From: Gammaproteobacteria bacterium
GTDB taxonomy: Bacteria; Pseudomonadota; Gammaproteobacteria; SZUA-140
Direction: 5' to 3'
Assembly (NCBI GenBank): GCA_015491865.1
Contig: WFVD01000018.1
Coordinates: forward strand, 1 to 64,000
Length of the DNA: 64,000 bases
In this document: piece after piece, positions 34,823 to 46,078 of the stretch
Layout of the letters: each line of letters opens with the position of its first letter
How positions within the stretch are numbered: the stretch's first letter is position 1
Notes under the pieces: generated by a model
The model's database searches: none
What the model saw: the letters and a program-made list of their open reading frames with translations, nothing else
Told to the model about the DNA's origin: nothing
Program-made: the position numbers and the translations under genes

Positions 34823-36580
34823 TCAGATATTTCCAGACTGGCTCGTAACATCAACAAACAGTGTGAGTCGTTGCCCGGGTTGCAGATACTTTCCGCGCGC
34901 TTTGGGGTTCCAGCGTTTGAGGTTGTTGATGCTGACATTAAAGCGCTGGGAGATGCGAGAGAGAGAGTCACCCCGTCTTACAGTGTAGCGGATGCGCTGT
35001 GTCACATCGTTAAGTGCCGGTGTAATGGCCGCTGTTTTGCTGTTGCTGCTCTTAGAAGCCGACTTCCAGATAACCAGTTTCTGTCCAGGGCGCAAGGTAT
35101 CGCGTGGTGCCATTGCATTCCAGCGCGCCAGTTGGCGAACCCCTACTTTATGTGCCATTGAGATATCCCACAGCGTGTCGCCAGGTTGCACGGTATGAGT
35201 AAGCTTGAGTCCTTTGTTAGGCTTGCTCTTGATCGCCCTGGCGCGTTGGGTCGAACTCAGACTATAACTGCTGGGGGATTTGGCAGCGACAGGAATGAGC
35301 AGATTCTTACCGGCGCGAATCATATGGCCGCGGATTTTATTGACATCTTTGATCACAGCCACCGTAGTTTTATAACGGTTGGCGATATGGCTGAGCGTTT
35401 CACCGCTACGAATACGGTGGCGTGCCCATTTAACACGATCGCTTTTATCAAGTGCCGCCAGCTTCTGTTTGAACTGTGCTGACCTGTCCAGCGGAATGAG
35501 CAGATAGTGTGGGCCATCGGGATCAGTTGCCCAGCGGTTGAATGCCGGATTAAGGCGGTAGAGCTCTTTCAGTGACATGCCTGCAAGTTCTGCCGCCGTG
35601 GCGAGATCGATCTGGGAGCCAGTGGGCACTTTCTCAAAGTAGGGTTCATCTTTGAGTGAGGTCATTACGATGTTGTACTGTTCCGGGTTGGCAACAATGT
35701 CACGTAATGCCAGCAATTTGGGTACATAGGCGCGGGTCTCACGTGGCAGCTTGAGCGACCAGAAATCGGTTGGTTTACCAAGGCGCCTGTTTTTTCGGAT
35801 CGCCTTACGTACGGTACCGCCGCCTGAATTGTAAGCGGCCAGTGCATGTAGCCAGTCGCCGGAGAACTGTTTGTGAAGTGCTTCAAGGTAGTCAAAGGCG
35901 GCGAGTGTTGATGCGGTGATGTCACGGCGGCCGTCGTACCACCAGTTCTGTTTCAGGCCGTACATACGGCCGGTGCCAGGAATGAACTGCCAGATACCGG
36001 CGGCACGGCCGTGAGAGTAGGCGAATGGTTGGAAGGCGCTCTCAACCACAGGCAGCAGCGCCAGTTCCATTGGAATGCCTCGGCGCGCCGCCTCTTCCAC
36101 AATAAAGTGCAGGTAGGGGCGAGCTCGCTCAGTGGTGCGGTCGATATATTCCTGATGGCGTGCGTACCAGCGGCGTTCAGCGCGTGTGCGCGCATGTTCG
36201 CTTCTGGGGAGTGAAAACCCGTTGCGAATACGCTGCCACAGATCATCGGGCCGATGCGCGGCAAACTGCTGGTTAAGGTCATGAAGGGTCAGGCTGTCGG
36301 TGGCGATCTCCTGATAAGGGGTGGCCTCAATTGTGGCGCTTTCATCACTGCCGAGCGTATGATGCTCAGGGTCGAGTGATATGGTGATGTTAGCATCGCC
36401 CCAGAACTCAACTGGTTCGGCCTGTGTCGCCAGCGGTGTTGCCGTTGAAATTGTCGCTGATGAGTGGCTTTTTGTGGCCGCAGAGTGGTGAGCAGGCGTG
36501 GTGGTGCAGCCATTGATAAAGGCTATCCCCACGGTAATAAAAATGAGGTGACGCAGGCTGTTTGACTGATTAATGGCCAT
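34823..36580 (-). CDS. mltD: Membrane-bound lytic murein transglycosylase D with LysM repeats
   Basis: 585 residues. A lipoprotein signal ends at the lipobox GIAFINGC (Cys near 25). The SLT domain (about 155-290) contains the catalytic Glu in LLPVVESAFQPFAYSHGRAAGIWQFIP, and GLKQNWWYDGRRD. Three LysM domains follow (about 385-430, 455-500, 525-575), which bind peptidoglycan. It cleaves murein with 1,6-anhydro product formation at the outer membrane. The gloB gene 131 bp upstream on the same strand and yafS/rnhA/dnaQ beyond follow the gene order known from E. coli. Confidence 0.95.
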   Translation of the reverse strand: MAINQSNSLRHLIFITVGIAFINGCTTTPAHHSAATKSHSSATISTATPLATQAEPVEFWGDANITISLDPEHHTLGSDESATIEATPYQEIATDSLTLHDLNQQFAAHRPDDLWQRIRNGFSLPRSEHARTRAERRWYARHQEYIDRTTERARPYLHFIVEEAARRGIPMELALLPVVESAFQPFAYSHGRAAGIWQFIPGTGRMYGLKQNWWYDGRRDITASTLAAFDYLEALHKQFSGDWLHALAAYNSGGGTVRKAIRKNRRLGKPTDFWSLKLPRETRAYVPKLLALRDIVANPEQYNIVMTSLKDEPYFEKVPTGSQIDLATAAELAGMSLKELYRLNPAFNRWATDPDGPHYLLIPLDRSAQFKQKLAALDKSDRVKWARHRIRSGETLSHIANRYKTTVAVIKDVNKIRGHMIRAGKNLLIPVAAKSPSSYSLSSTQRARAIKSKPNKGLKLTHTVQPGDTLWDISMAHKVGVRQLARWNAMAPRDTLRPGQKLVIWKSASKSSNSKTAAITPALNDVTQRIRYTVRRGDSLSRISQRFNVSINNLKRWNPKARGKYLQPGQRLTLFVDVTSQSGNI

Positions 36581-36711
36581 GAAAAACTCGGATGTCCTTG
36601 AATATAAACCGATCGGCTATTATAGGGGAGTTCTTGAGGCGGGTGTTGAAAAAACGGCCGCTGTTATACCGCAATTTTCACAGCGTGACTCAGTTTTCAG
36701 AATCTGGCAGT

Positions 36712-37497
36712 TTAGAAATGGTTCTTCCAGTCGCGAATGGTGCGAAATGTAGCCGCTGCATCTCTTGGTAGTGGCAAACCGTTCTCTTCTGCATAGCGTT
36801 GAGCCGCTGCCATGATAGTGGGAGTGTGGCAGCGAAGAAAAGGGTTGGTATTTTTTTCCTCAATTAATGTCGATGGGAGGGTGGGCTGGTGCTGCGCTCG
36901 TAGCGCGTCTGTTCTGAGAATGCGGGCCTGAATATCACGGTTGTCAGGCTCTAGCTCAATCGCAAAATTGAGATTGGCCCGGGTATATTCATGGGCGCAG
37001 TAGAGCTGCGTCTCATTGGGCAGTGTCGCAATCTTTTGCAGTGACTGGAACATCTCGTTATATAGCCCTCCGTGCAGTCGTCCACAACCCGCACCGAAAA
37101 GGGTGTCACCACAAAACAGTGCCCCGGCGCCGGTAGGCTGGTAATAACCGATATGGCCGGCAGTATGCCCCGGCAGATCTAGCACCCGGAGCTGAAGCGT
37201 GTTATCAAAGGTGGTCAGGTCACCCTCTTTGAGCGGGTGGCTCATCCTGGGGATCGCCTCACTGGCCGGGCCGTAAACTGGAATACTGTACTGTTCAAGG
37301 ATTGGGCTGATGCCGTCAACATGGTCGTGGCATTGATGAGTAATGATGATGGCGATGGGAGTCAGACGGTGATCGCGCAGGTGTTGTAATAGCGGACGTT
37401 CATCGCCGGGATCGACAATGATAACGTTTGATTTTTCAGTGGGGATGAGCCAGATATAATTGTCTCGAAATGCCTGGATCGCTACGACGTTTTTCAT
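36712..37497 (-). CDS. gloB: Hydroxyacylglutathione hydrolase (glyoxalase II) with a Cys at a metal-ligand position
   Basis: 261 residues with the metallo-beta-lactamase fold. It hydrolyses S-lactoylglutathione to D-lactate in methylglyoxal detoxification. The signature usually HxHxDH is HQCHDH here (ITHQCHDHVDG), so the third position, a first-zinc ligand, is Cys instead of His. This is a two-base codon change, so a sequencing error is unlikely. Other metal ligands stay: DLPGHTAGH, FCGDTLFGAGCGR and CAHEYT. The C-terminal HAGH domain is present. It diverges from the yafS-like gene. Confidence 0.92.
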   Translation of the reverse strand: MKNVVAIQAFRDNYIWLIPTEKSNVIIVDPGDERPLLQHLRDHRLTPIAIIITHQCHDHVDGISPILEQYSIPVYGPASEAIPRMSHPLKEGDLTTFDNTLQLRVLDLPGHTAGHIGYYQPTGAGALFCGDTLFGAGCGRLHGGLYNEMFQSLQKIATLPNETQLYCAHEYTRANLNFAIELEPDNRDIQARILRTDALRAQHQPTLPSTLIEEKNTNPFLRCHTPTIMAAAQRYAEENGLPLPRDAAATFRTIRDWKNHF

Positions 37498-37613
37498 GGT
37501 GTCATGCTGGCAGGAATCGGGATAATCGTCAACGTGGATAGTCGGGATTGAATATTCATTTTATTCAAACCATTACACTAGATCGTACGCTTTTAGCAGG
37601 GTATGCTAACGAC

Positions 37614-38435
37614 ATGGGGTGGAGACGCAAAGCAGTTGAAATGGATTGTAACGGGCGCATGGTCTGTACCGAGCGAGACCGTCTGCGCGAATGGTTTAAA
37701 CAGCCGCTGGGGAAGCGTCTGGCGGCACGCGAAAGAGAAGAGCTCGACAAAGTGCTGGTCAACCTGTTCGGTTTTCATTTATTGCAGGTAGGGTGTCTAT
37801 TAAATGAGGATATGACCAGCGCCAGCCGTATCCTGCATCGTGTGGTGGTGGATGGTGACCCGCACGAGACCGCGACACTGGTTGCGATGTACGGCGTGCC
37901 AGACGCATTGCCAGTCGAGTCAGACAGCATTGATGTTGTGGTGTTGCACCATACCCTGGAGTTTGAACTGAAGCCTCACGAGGTGCTGCGAGAGGTCGAG
38001 CGTATTCTGGTGCCAGAAGGGCATGTCGTGATTCTTGGATTTAACCCCTGGAGCTGGTGGGGGCTGAGGCGTTTTCTGCGCCGTCGTAGTGGCCCGCCGT
38101 GGTGCGGTCGCTTTAGAAGCGCGTGGCGAATGCGTGACTGGCTCTCTCTGCTGGGGTTTGATCATGAGCTCTCCCGCTGGTATTTTTTCCGTCCACCGGT
38201 ACAGAACGAAGGGATCATGCGTCGGCTTGAGGTGCTGGAGCGAGCCGGTGAGCGCTGGTGGCCCTTCTGGGGCGGGGCCTTTCTGGTGGTGGGCAAGAAA
38301 CGGGTTTCTACCGTCACCCCGATCAAACCACGCTGGCACCCTAACGGTAGCCTGATCGATCCGCGCCTTGTTAAACCCTCAACCAGCAGCTCCTCAACCC
38401 GAAACCCTTCGGCCAGACACCAGGAACAGAAGTGA
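37614..38435 (+). CDS. SAM-dependent methyltransferase (YafS-like, type 11)
   Basis: About 273 residues from the ATG at 37614; a longer frame from TTG at 37548 has no ribosome site. Class I methyltransferase: [36 protein letters not shown] near the N-terminus is characteristic of the YafS group. [14 protein letters not shown] forms motif post-I, followed by [24 protein letters not shown]. The substrate is unknown. It overlaps rnhA by 4 bp, so the pair is translationally coupled, and it has the position YafS holds beside gloB and rnhA in E. coli. Confidence 0.85.
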   Translation: MGWRRKAVEMDCNGRMVCTERDRLREWFKQPLGKRLAAREREELDKVLVNLFGFHLLQVGCLLNEDMTSASRILHRVVVDGDPHETATLVAMYGVPDALPVESDSIDVVVLHHTLEFELKPHEVLREVERILVPEGHVVILGFNPWSWWGLRRFLRRRSGPPWCGRFRSAWRMRDWLSLLGFDHELSRWYFFRPPVQNEGIMRRLEVLERAGERWWPFWGGAFLVVGKKRVSTVTPIKPRWHPNGSLIDPRLVKPSTSSSSTRNPSARHQEQK

Positions 38436-38917
38436 GTCAGAACAGCAATAGTGAAACAGCAGTAGAGCATCAATCAGATATCACCGAGATATTTACTGAT
38501 GGTGCATGCCGCGGTAACCCGGGGCCCGGTGGCTGGGGTGCATTGATGCGCTATCAGGGAAATGAAAAAACGCTTTACGGAGCAGAACAGCATACGACAA
38601 ATAATCGCATGGAGTTGATGGCGGCGATCAAGGCGCTACAGGCGCTCAAGCGTCCCTGTCGGGTGAGCCTGACAACCGATTCACAATATGTCCGAAAGGG
38701 GATCACCGAGTGGATCACCAACTGGAAAAGACGCGGCTGGAAAACCGCTGCAAAAAAGCCTGTGAAGAATGATGATCTATGGCGCGAACTGGATGCCGCT
38801 GGTGAAGTGCATGATATCGAGTGGCACTGGGTGCGTGGTCACACCGGCCACCGTGAAAATGAGATCGCCGATGCGCTGGCTAACCGGGCGATCGATGAGA
38901 TGCAGGCCAATGGTTAA
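38432..38917 (+). CDS. rnhA: Ribonuclease HI
   Basis: 161 residues. Removes the RNA strand of RNA:DNA hybrids. The catalytic D-E-D-D set is visible: [28 protein letters not shown] and [12 protein letters not shown] start overlapping the previous stop. About 15 extra N-terminal polar residues precede the core. dnaQ follows 28 bp later. Confidence 0.97.
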   Translation: MSQNSNSETAVEHQSDITEIFTDGACRGNPGPGGWGALMRYQGNEKTLYGAEQHTTNNRMELMAAIKALQALKRPCRVSLTTDSQYVRKGITEWITNWKRRGWKTAAKKPVKNDDLWRELDAAGEVHDIEWHWVRGHTGHRENEIADALANRAIDEMQANG

Positions 38918-38945
38918 CCGTAGTAACAGTCGAGGTCTTTGAGCA

Positions 38946-39662
38946 ATGCGTCAAATCATTCTGGATACAGAAACCACCGGCCTTGAACCGAAACAGGGAC
39001 ACCGCATTATCGAGATCGGTTGTGTCGAGGTGGTCGATCGCCGCCTCACCGGGCGACATTATCATCAATACCTGCAACCCGACCGCGAGATCGATGATGG
39101 CGCGGTTGAAGTGCACGGCATTACCAATGAATTTCTCGTCGATAAACCCCGTTTTTGTGACATTGCGGCGGACTTTATCGAATTTATAAAAGGGGCGGAG
39201 CTGGTGATTCATAACGCCCCGTTCGATGTCGGGTTTATCAATCACGAGTTTCGTCTGTTGAGTCGTACCCATGATTTAGTGGAGACGTTCTGCGGTGTGC
39301 TCGATACCCTGGCGCTGGCACGCAAGATGCATCCGGGGCAGCGTAATAGCCTTGATGCGCTGTGTAAACGCTACGATATCGATAACACCCAGCGCACACT
39401 GCATGGCGCATTACTGGATGCCGAGATCCTTGCTGATGTCTACCTGATGATGACAGGTGGCCAGCGTAATTTACTGCTGGGTGGTGAAGAGAGTAGTGAT
39501 GAGTCAAAGGGGCAGGCGATCCGACGCGTGACCGTTGCTGCAGGGAAGCTTAAGGTGATTCGAGCCAGTCACGAGGAGCTTGCCGCGCACCAGGACCGGC
39601 TGGCGGCGATTGAGAAACAGGGTGGCAGTTGTCTCTGGCAGACACTTGAACAGCAGAAATGA
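38946..39662 (+). CDS. dnaQ: DNA polymerase III epsilon subunit (3'-5' exonuclease)
   Basis: 238 residues. Proofreading exonuclease of the DEDDh class: LDTETTGLEP (Exo I, near residue 6), HNAPFDVGFINHEF (Exo II) and HGALLDAEILADVY (Exo III). The C-terminal tail should bind the alpha subunit. Directly after rnhA, co-directional, unlike the divergent E. coli arrangement. Confidence 0.97.
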   Translation: MRQIILDTETTGLEPKQGHRIIEIGCVEVVDRRLTGRHYHQYLQPDREIDDGAVEVHGITNEFLVDKPRFCDIAADFIEFIKGAELVIHNAPFDVGFINHEFRLLSRTHDLVETFCGVLDTLALARKMHPGQRNSLDALCKRYDIDNTQRTLHGALLDAEILADVYLMMTGGQRNLLLGGEESSDESKGQAIRRVTVAAGKLKVIRASHEELAAHQDRLAAIEKQGGSCLWQTLEQQK

Positions 39663-39671
39663 AGAGGTTTA

Positions 39672-40136
39672 GTGGCGATGTTTAACAGTATGAAACAGTT
39701 TTTTGAGACGCGCATCCAGACGGCAATGGGTGAAGATGCCGAAAGCGATGAGCAGGCGTTGCGCCTTGCCACTGCGGCACTGATGATTGAGATGATGCGA
39801 GCAGACTTTGAAGTCACCGATGAGGAGCGCCGAGCGGTTGATGATGTGCTGCGAACGCTGTTTTCGATTAGCGATGAGGAGGCGAAGTCACTAGCGCGGC
39901 TGGCAGAGGCAGAGGTTGATAACGCCGCCTGCCTGTTCAGTTTTACCCGCTTGGTCGATCAGTCATTTACCCAGCCGCAGAAGCAGCGCGTGGTTGAGAT
40001 GCTGTGGCGAGTTGCCTTCGCAGATCAGAGCAAAGATCATCATGAAGAGTACCTGGTGCGCAAGATTGCTGACCTGATTCACGTCTCGCATGAGGAGTTT
40101 ATCAAAGCGCGCCACCGGGTGGAGCAGCAGCGGTAG
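39672..40136 (+). CDS. TerB-family protein
   Basis: 154 residues, all-helical. It matches the TerB/DjlA-like domain, with acidic motifs LMIEMMRADFEVTDEER and VEMLWRVAFADQSKDHHEE that bind metal in this family. TerB domains occur in tellurite-resistance and other surface-associated systems; here it is free-standing, so the name should not be taken as a resistance claim. GTG at 39672 follows AGAGG; ATG at 39678 is an alternative. Co-directional with dnaQ, 9 bp apart. Confidence 0.85.
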   Translation: MAMFNSMKQFFETRIQTAMGEDAESDEQALRLATAALMIEMMRADFEVTDEERRAVDDVLRTLFSISDEEAKSLARLAEAEVDNAACLFSFTRLVDQSFTQPQKQRVVEMLWRVAFADQSKDHHEEYLVRKIADLIHVSHEEFIKARHRVEQQR

Positions 40137-40153
40137 CACACCCCGGTCTCTCC

Positions 40154-40810
40154 ATGAATCTACTCGCTCTCCTGTTGCCACGACTGCTCGCCAGCTTGCT
40201 GTTAACGCAGGTGGCAACGGGGTATGCTGATGAGCGTCTGGTTGCAGATTTCTCAGGTGGATCGCTGTATGAGTGGCAGGAGAAATCTTTTGCAGGCCAT
40301 ACCCGCTATCAGTTTGTGAAGGATGGCGAGCGACAGGCGCTGGAGGCGATCGCTGATGGTGCCGCCTCCGGTTTTTTTCGAGAGATTGAGATCGATCTGA
40401 ACAGAACGCCATACCTGAACTGGTCGTGGTGGATTGAAGATACCCTGCACGGCAATGATGAACAGCAAAAGTCGGGGGATGACTACCCGGTACGGCTCTA
40501 TGTGGTGGTCTCCGGAGGGCTCTTTTTCTGGCGCACACGCGCCATCAATTATGTCTGGTCAAACAGTCAGCCGATCAATAGTGTCTGGCCGAACGCCTAT
40601 ACTGGCCGGGCGATGATGGTGGCACTCCGTTCAGGTAGTGAACAGCGTGGGCGCTGGGTAACAGAGAAGCGCAATGTGCGTACTGATTTCAAGCGGTTTT
40701 TTGATGAAGATATCGATCAAATCGATGCGGTCGCCATCATGAGCGACACCGATAACAGCGGAGGTTATGTACGGGCACGATATGGGGATATATCGTTTAC
40801 GGCGCAATAA
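40154..40810 (+). CDS. DUF3047 secreted protein
   Basis: 218 residues. Signal peptide MNLLALLLPRLLASLLLTQV with cleavage probably near GYADE. The mature part has the family's Trp-rich beta sandwich: TPYLNWSWWIEDTLHGNDE, YVVVSGGLFFW, IMSDTDNSGG. DUF3047 proteins have no assigned activity; the fold suggests a carbohydrate-binding-like envelope protein. It ends 11 bp before the convergent PilZ gene. Confidence 0.85.
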   Translation: MNLLALLLPRLLASLLLTQVATGYADERLVADFSGGSLYEWQEKSFAGHTRYQFVKDGERQALEAIADGAASGFFREIEIDLNRTPYLNWSWWIEDTLHGNDEQQKSGDDYPVRLYVVVSGGLFFWRTRAINYVWSNSQPINSVWPNAYTGRAMMVALRSGSEQRGRWVTEKRNVRTDFKRFFDEDIDQIDAVAIMSDTDNSGGYVRARYGDISFTAQ

Positions 40811-40821
40811 CAGCGCCGTCT

Positions 40822-41193
40822 CTAGATCTGGTCAAGCATCGCCAGTTCGCGGTTGACCAGCTCAGCATCACCAAGGTTGAGTTCCATCAGGCGGCGCAGA
40901 TGAGTGATGCTGCTGAAATCGATATGTTCACAACGGAAGCCGATGCAGTTATCCTGAATATGGGCGACAGAGGCGCTCATGTTGATCGAGACCTCATCCT
41001 CTTTGAGGATCACCGCAACTTTATATTCATCGCCAATCTTGCCCGCCCACGCCTCTGGAAGTTCAATTAAGGCACCTTTCAGTGAGATATCGACGAGGCG
41101 ACTTTGCCAGTGGTGGTTGTCGCAACTGATGGTGGTGGAGGTGTTAAAATCGACGCGGCTAAAACGACGTTTTTCGGTTGAAGAACTGCTCAC
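40822..41193 (-). CDS. PilZ-domain protein
   Basis: 123 residues, one PilZ domain. The c-di-GMP-binding residues are there: RxxxR in RRFSRVDF (near residue 9) and D-x-S-x-x-G in DISLKGALIE. It is probably a soluble c-di-GMP effector. The C-terminal extension after about residue 95 (SSITHLRRLMELNLGD) is typical of this short PilZ group. Target unknown. It is a second PilZ gene to compare with that at 46921. Confidence 0.88.
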   Translation of the reverse strand: MSSSSTEKRRFSRVDFNTSTTISCDNHHWQSRLVDISLKGALIELPEAWAGKIGDEYKVAVILKEDEVSINMSASVAHIQDNCIGFRCEHIDFSSITHLRRLMELNLGDAELVNRELAMLDQI

Positions 41194-41245
41194 TATGGCC
41201 TCTCCCTCTCTGTTATCTGAATCCAGCTGATCTATCCCGGTAATT

Positions 41246-42732
<1,487 letters not shown>

Positions 42733-42740
42733 GTTATCGT

Positions 42741-43562
42741 CTACGCCTCGCGCAGTAGCTCGTTGATGCCAACCTTGCTGCGGGTTTTCTCATCAACCTG
42801 CTTGATGATTACGGCGCAGTAGAGGCTGTGTGAACCATCTTTTGCTGGCAGGTTGCCCGGTACGACGACTGCGCCTGTCGGAACGCGACCGAAGGTGATC
42901 TCACCGGTCATGCGGTTGTAGATTTTGGTGCTTTGGCCGATGTAGACCCCCATCGAGATCACTGCGTTCGCTTCAACGATCACCCCTTCAACGATCTCAG
43001 AGCGGGCACCGATAAAGCAGTTGTCTTCGATGATGGTAGGGTTGGCCTGGAGCGGCTCTAACACGCCCCCGATACCGACGCCACCGGAGAGATGGACGTT
43101 TTTACCAATCTGCGCGCATGAGCCAACGGTCGCCCAGGCATCGACCATGGTGCCGCTACCGACATAGGCGCCGATGTTCACGTAGGACGGCATCAACACC
43201 GTATTGGGGGCGATGTAGGCACCGCGACGTGCAGTGGCGGGCGGCACCACACGCACACCACATTCGCGGAAGTCACGTGAGTTATAGTCGGCATATTTGG
43301 ATTGCACTTTGTCGTAGTAGTTAGTGAAGCCGCCTTTCATAAATGCGTTGTCTTCGATACGGAATGATAACAGCACGGCCTTTTTCAGCCATTGGTTAAC
43401 AACCCAGTCGCCCTCTCGCTTTTCGGCGACGCGCAGGCTGCCGTTGTCGAGCTGAGCCAGCGCATCAAGCACCGCCTCTTTGACGTGGGTATCAACATTG
43501 CGCGGGTTGATCTCGGCGCGGTTTTCAAAGGCCTTTTCAATGATGGCTTGTAAATCACTCAT
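42741..43562 (-). CDS. dapD: 2,3,4,5-tetrahydropyridine-2,6-dicarboxylate N-succinyltransferase
   Basis: 273 residues. Succinylates tetrahydrodipicolinate in the lysine/DAP pathway. The C-terminal half is a left-handed beta-helix of hexapeptide repeats ([19 protein letters not shown], then [21 protein letters not shown]), the normal form for DapD. The N-terminal helical domain is present. Second gene of the dap operon. Confidence 0.97.
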   Translation of the reverse strand: MSDLQAIIEKAFENRAEINPRNVDTHVKEAVLDALAQLDNGSLRVAEKREGDWVVNQWLKKAVLLSFRIEDNAFMKGGFTNYYDKVQSKYADYNSRDFRECGVRVVPPATARRGAYIAPNTVLMPSYVNIGAYVGSGTMVDAWATVGSCAQIGKNVHLSGGVGIGGVLEPLQANPTIIEDNCFIGARSEIVEGVIVEANAVISMGVYIGQSTKIYNRMTGEITFGRVPTGAVVVPGNLPAKDGSHSLYCAVIIKQVDEKTRSKVGINELLREA

Positions 43563-43593
43563 GTTGTTTTCTCCGTTAATAAACTTATCTTGG

Positions 43594-44805
43594 TTAAAGG
43601 TTAATAATTAAATCTTTGATCCGTTTTGCGGCGTCGATACACTCATCCAGCGGCGCCACTAGCGCAATACGGACATAACCGCTACCGGGGTTGATGCCGT
43701 GCGCCTCGCGTGACAGATAGCTACCGGGCAGCAGGTTGATCTGTTTCTGTCTGTATAGTTGCAGTGCAAATTCCGCATCGTCGCCGTTCATCGCCAATGG
43801 TGTTTTTAACCAGAGGTAAAAACTGGCTGCGGGCTGAGCGAGTTCGGTCACTTCGCCGAGTATATCAATCATGGTGGTAAACTTTTCACGGTAATAAGCG
43901 CGGTTTTCAACCACATGCTGCTCATCGTTCCACGCCTTAATGCTGGCCTGCTGGGTATAGGGTGCCATGGCGCAGCCGTGATAGGTGCGGTAGAGGAGAA
44001 ATTTTTTAATTAACGCCTCATCCCCGGCGACAAAACCGGAGCGCATACCGGGCAGGTTAGAGCGTTTCGACAGGCTGTGAAACACCATGCAGCGTTTGTA
44101 ATCGGTGTGGCCGATTTCGGCAGCGGCCTGAAGGAGTCCCGCAGGCGGGGTGGCTTCATCGAAATAGATCTCGGAATAGCACTCGTCGGAGGCGATCACA
44201 AAGTCAAACCGCTGCGCAAGTTTTATCAGCTGCTTTAACCGTTCAATATCGATTACCGAACCGGTGGGGTTGCTGGGTGAGCAGAGGTAGAGCAGCTGGC
44301 AGCGTTGCCACGCTGCTTCCGGCACGCTCTCAAAGTCAGGCAGCCAGCCGGTCTCTGCGGTGGCGTTGATGTAGTACGGTTCCGCGCCAGCGAGAAAGGC
44401 TGCACCCTCATAGATCTGATAGAACGGGTTTGGGGTCATCACCAATGGGTCTGGCTGGGTGCGGTCGATCACTGTCTGTGCAAAGGAAAACAGCGCCTCG
44501 CGGGTGCCGTTGACCGGCAGCAGGTGGCGCTCGGCATCGATGCTGTTGGCCGGCAGTGAAAAGCGTGTTATTAGCCAGGCCGCCGCCGCCTCGCGCAGCG
44601 CTGGCATCCCTCTGGTGGCGGGATAGCTGGCCAGTCCATGCAGGTGGGTGATGAGCTCTTCGGTGACAAAGCTGGGCGGGCTGTGCTTCGGTTCGCCCAC
44701 TCCCAGGTTAATTACACGGTAGGCTTTGTCGGGAGTGATGCCGGCCTTCAATTGTGCAAGTTTCTCAAAGGGGTAGGGTTGCAGTCTGGATAAATCTGGG
44801 TTCAT
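43594..44805 (-). CDS. dapC: Succinyldiaminopimelate transaminase
   Basis: 403 residues, class I PLP aminotransferase. The PLP lysine lies in [16 protein letters not shown], with the nearby [13 protein letters not shown] and [11 protein letters not shown]. The position upstream of dapD supports DapC rather than another aspartate-type aminotransferase. First gene of a leftward dapC-dapD-yffB-dapE operon. Confidence 0.93.
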   Translation of the reverse strand: MNPDLSRLQPYPFEKLAQLKAGITPDKAYRVINLGVGEPKHSPPSFVTEELITHLHGLASYPATRGMPALREAAAAWLITRFSLPANSIDAERHLLPVNGTREALFSFAQTVIDRTQPDPLVMTPNPFYQIYEGAAFLAGAEPYYINATAETGWLPDFESVPEAAWQRCQLLYLCSPSNPTGSVIDIERLKQLIKLAQRFDFVIASDECYSEIYFDEATPPAGLLQAAAEIGHTDYKRCMVFHSLSKRSNLPGMRSGFVAGDEALIKKFLLYRTYHGCAMAPYTQQASIKAWNDEQHVVENRAYYREKFTTMIDILGEVTELAQPAASFYLWLKTPLAMNGDDAEFALQLYRQKQINLLPGSYLSREAHGINPGSGYVRIALVAPLDECIDAAKRIKDLIINL

Positions 44806-44887
44806 GCGTGTTTAGTCGAATGTGGGCGAGCCGTGCTATGGTGGGCGAAATTTCAAATTATCCGCGCAGTATAATTCATTCAGCCAT

Positions 44888-45781
44888 ATGCCGTCCAAAC
44901 AGAGCCACATTATCTTACCCGTACTGGCGTTACTACTGGGGGCGATCCTGTGGGGGCTCTTCTGGTATCCGCTGCGATTATTAGAAGAGAACGGTCTGGT
45001 GGGGCTTTGGGCGACGCTGCTGATCTACGGTGCAGCGCTGGTGGTGGGGATGCCGGTGATCCTCAAACGTCGCTACCCACTTGTACGACCGCGGATGCTG
45101 TTGCTGCTTGCCTGCGTCAGTGCGTGGTGCAACATCGCCTTTATCCTTGCGATCCTGGAAGGGAATGTGGTGCGGGTGACGCTGCTCTTTTTTCTCTCGC
45201 CACTGTGGACTGTGATCCTCAGCAAGTGGCTGCTCGATGAGCCGTTGACCCGCGCTGCACGCATCACGTTGCTGCTTGCGCTGGTGGGCGCGCTGATTAT
45301 GTTATGGGATAGTGAAATGGGTGTGCCGTGGCCGCAGGGGCAGGCGGACTGGCTGGCACTGTCGTCCGGTTTTTCCTTTGCCCTCGCCAATGTACTGATT
45401 CGTAAGCTGCATGATGTCGAAATCTGGGTCAAGACTGTCTGCACCTGGTGGGGGGCGGTGTCGCTTGCCGCCGTGTGGATAGTGGTAGCTGGCGTACCGC
45501 TACCGGAGGTTGAGCGTGAAGTTGTGGTTGGGGCGCTCTCCCTCGGCGCGATTGGCATGGTGGTGATGACGCTGGTGGTACTCTACGGCGTTACTCACAT
45601 GCCGGCACATCGCTCAGCGGTGATTCTACTCTTTGAGTTAGTGGTTGGGGCGGTCTCGGCGCAACTCCTTACCGATGAACATGTGACGCTTAATGAGTGG
45701 GTCGGCGGCCTGTTGATCGTGCTGGCTGGCTGGTATGCCGCACGCCATCAGATACGTGGCGCAGGTAGTGGGGAGAGATAA
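44888..45781 (+). CDS. EamA/DMT-family transporter
   Basis: 297 residues from the ATG at 44888; an upstream extension to 44822 is non-hydrophobic and lacks a ribosome site. Ten hydrophobic helices in two EamA halves: ILWGLFWYPLRLLEENG near the start and ALSSGFSFALANVLIRKL at the second repeat. Substrate is unknown; the family includes amino-acid and metabolite exporters. It diverges from the dap operon. Confidence 0.87.
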   Translation: MPSKQSHIILPVLALLLGAILWGLFWYPLRLLEENGLVGLWATLLIYGAALVVGMPVILKRRYPLVRPRMLLLLACVSAWCNIAFILAILEGNVVRVTLLFFLSPLWTVILSKWLLDEPLTRAARITLLLALVGALIMLWDSEMGVPWPQGQADWLALSSGFSFALANVLIRKLHDVEIWVKTVCTWWGAVSLAAVWIVVAGVPLPEVEREVVVGALSLGAIGMVVMTLVVLYGVTHMPAHRSAVILLFELVVGAVSAQLLTDEHVTLNEWVGGLLIVLAGWYAARHQIRGAGSGER

Positions 45782-46078
45782 GGCTTGCGTATGTTGTCAT
45801 GGTGTCCGTTGATGTGCCTCCCAATATATAAAATAACGATTAGCCGTGATGTTCATTGCAGGTTTATCTTCATGGGCCGATAGTCAGGTATGAATGTTAT
45901 TTTTCCACTAACAGGCCGCTGAACGGCTATTCAGATGGCACGAAACATCGTTAAAACTCATCTGAAAATGCTCATTTACTCCAGTAATCAGCGCTCTTTC
46001 GACGGGTTTTTCCTCTCCTCGTGCTCACCTGAACGAACCTCAACAACCTGTTAAGTCACCGTTGCGGCAATATATGAT
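45782..46078. other. Intergenic region with a possible dispersed repeat
   Basis: 297 bp without a convincing gene. At 45910-45990 there is a run with small inverted repeats, GCCGCTGAACGGC and TTACTCCAGTAA, that does not look like a promoter and resembles dispersed intergenic repeats of gammaproteobacteria. Copy number cannot be judged from one window. Confidence 0.35.

Noticed and set aside
39672-40136. Tellurite resistance function from the TerB-like domain
   Set aside because: No other ter genes nearby; TerB domains are found in many unrelated contexts.
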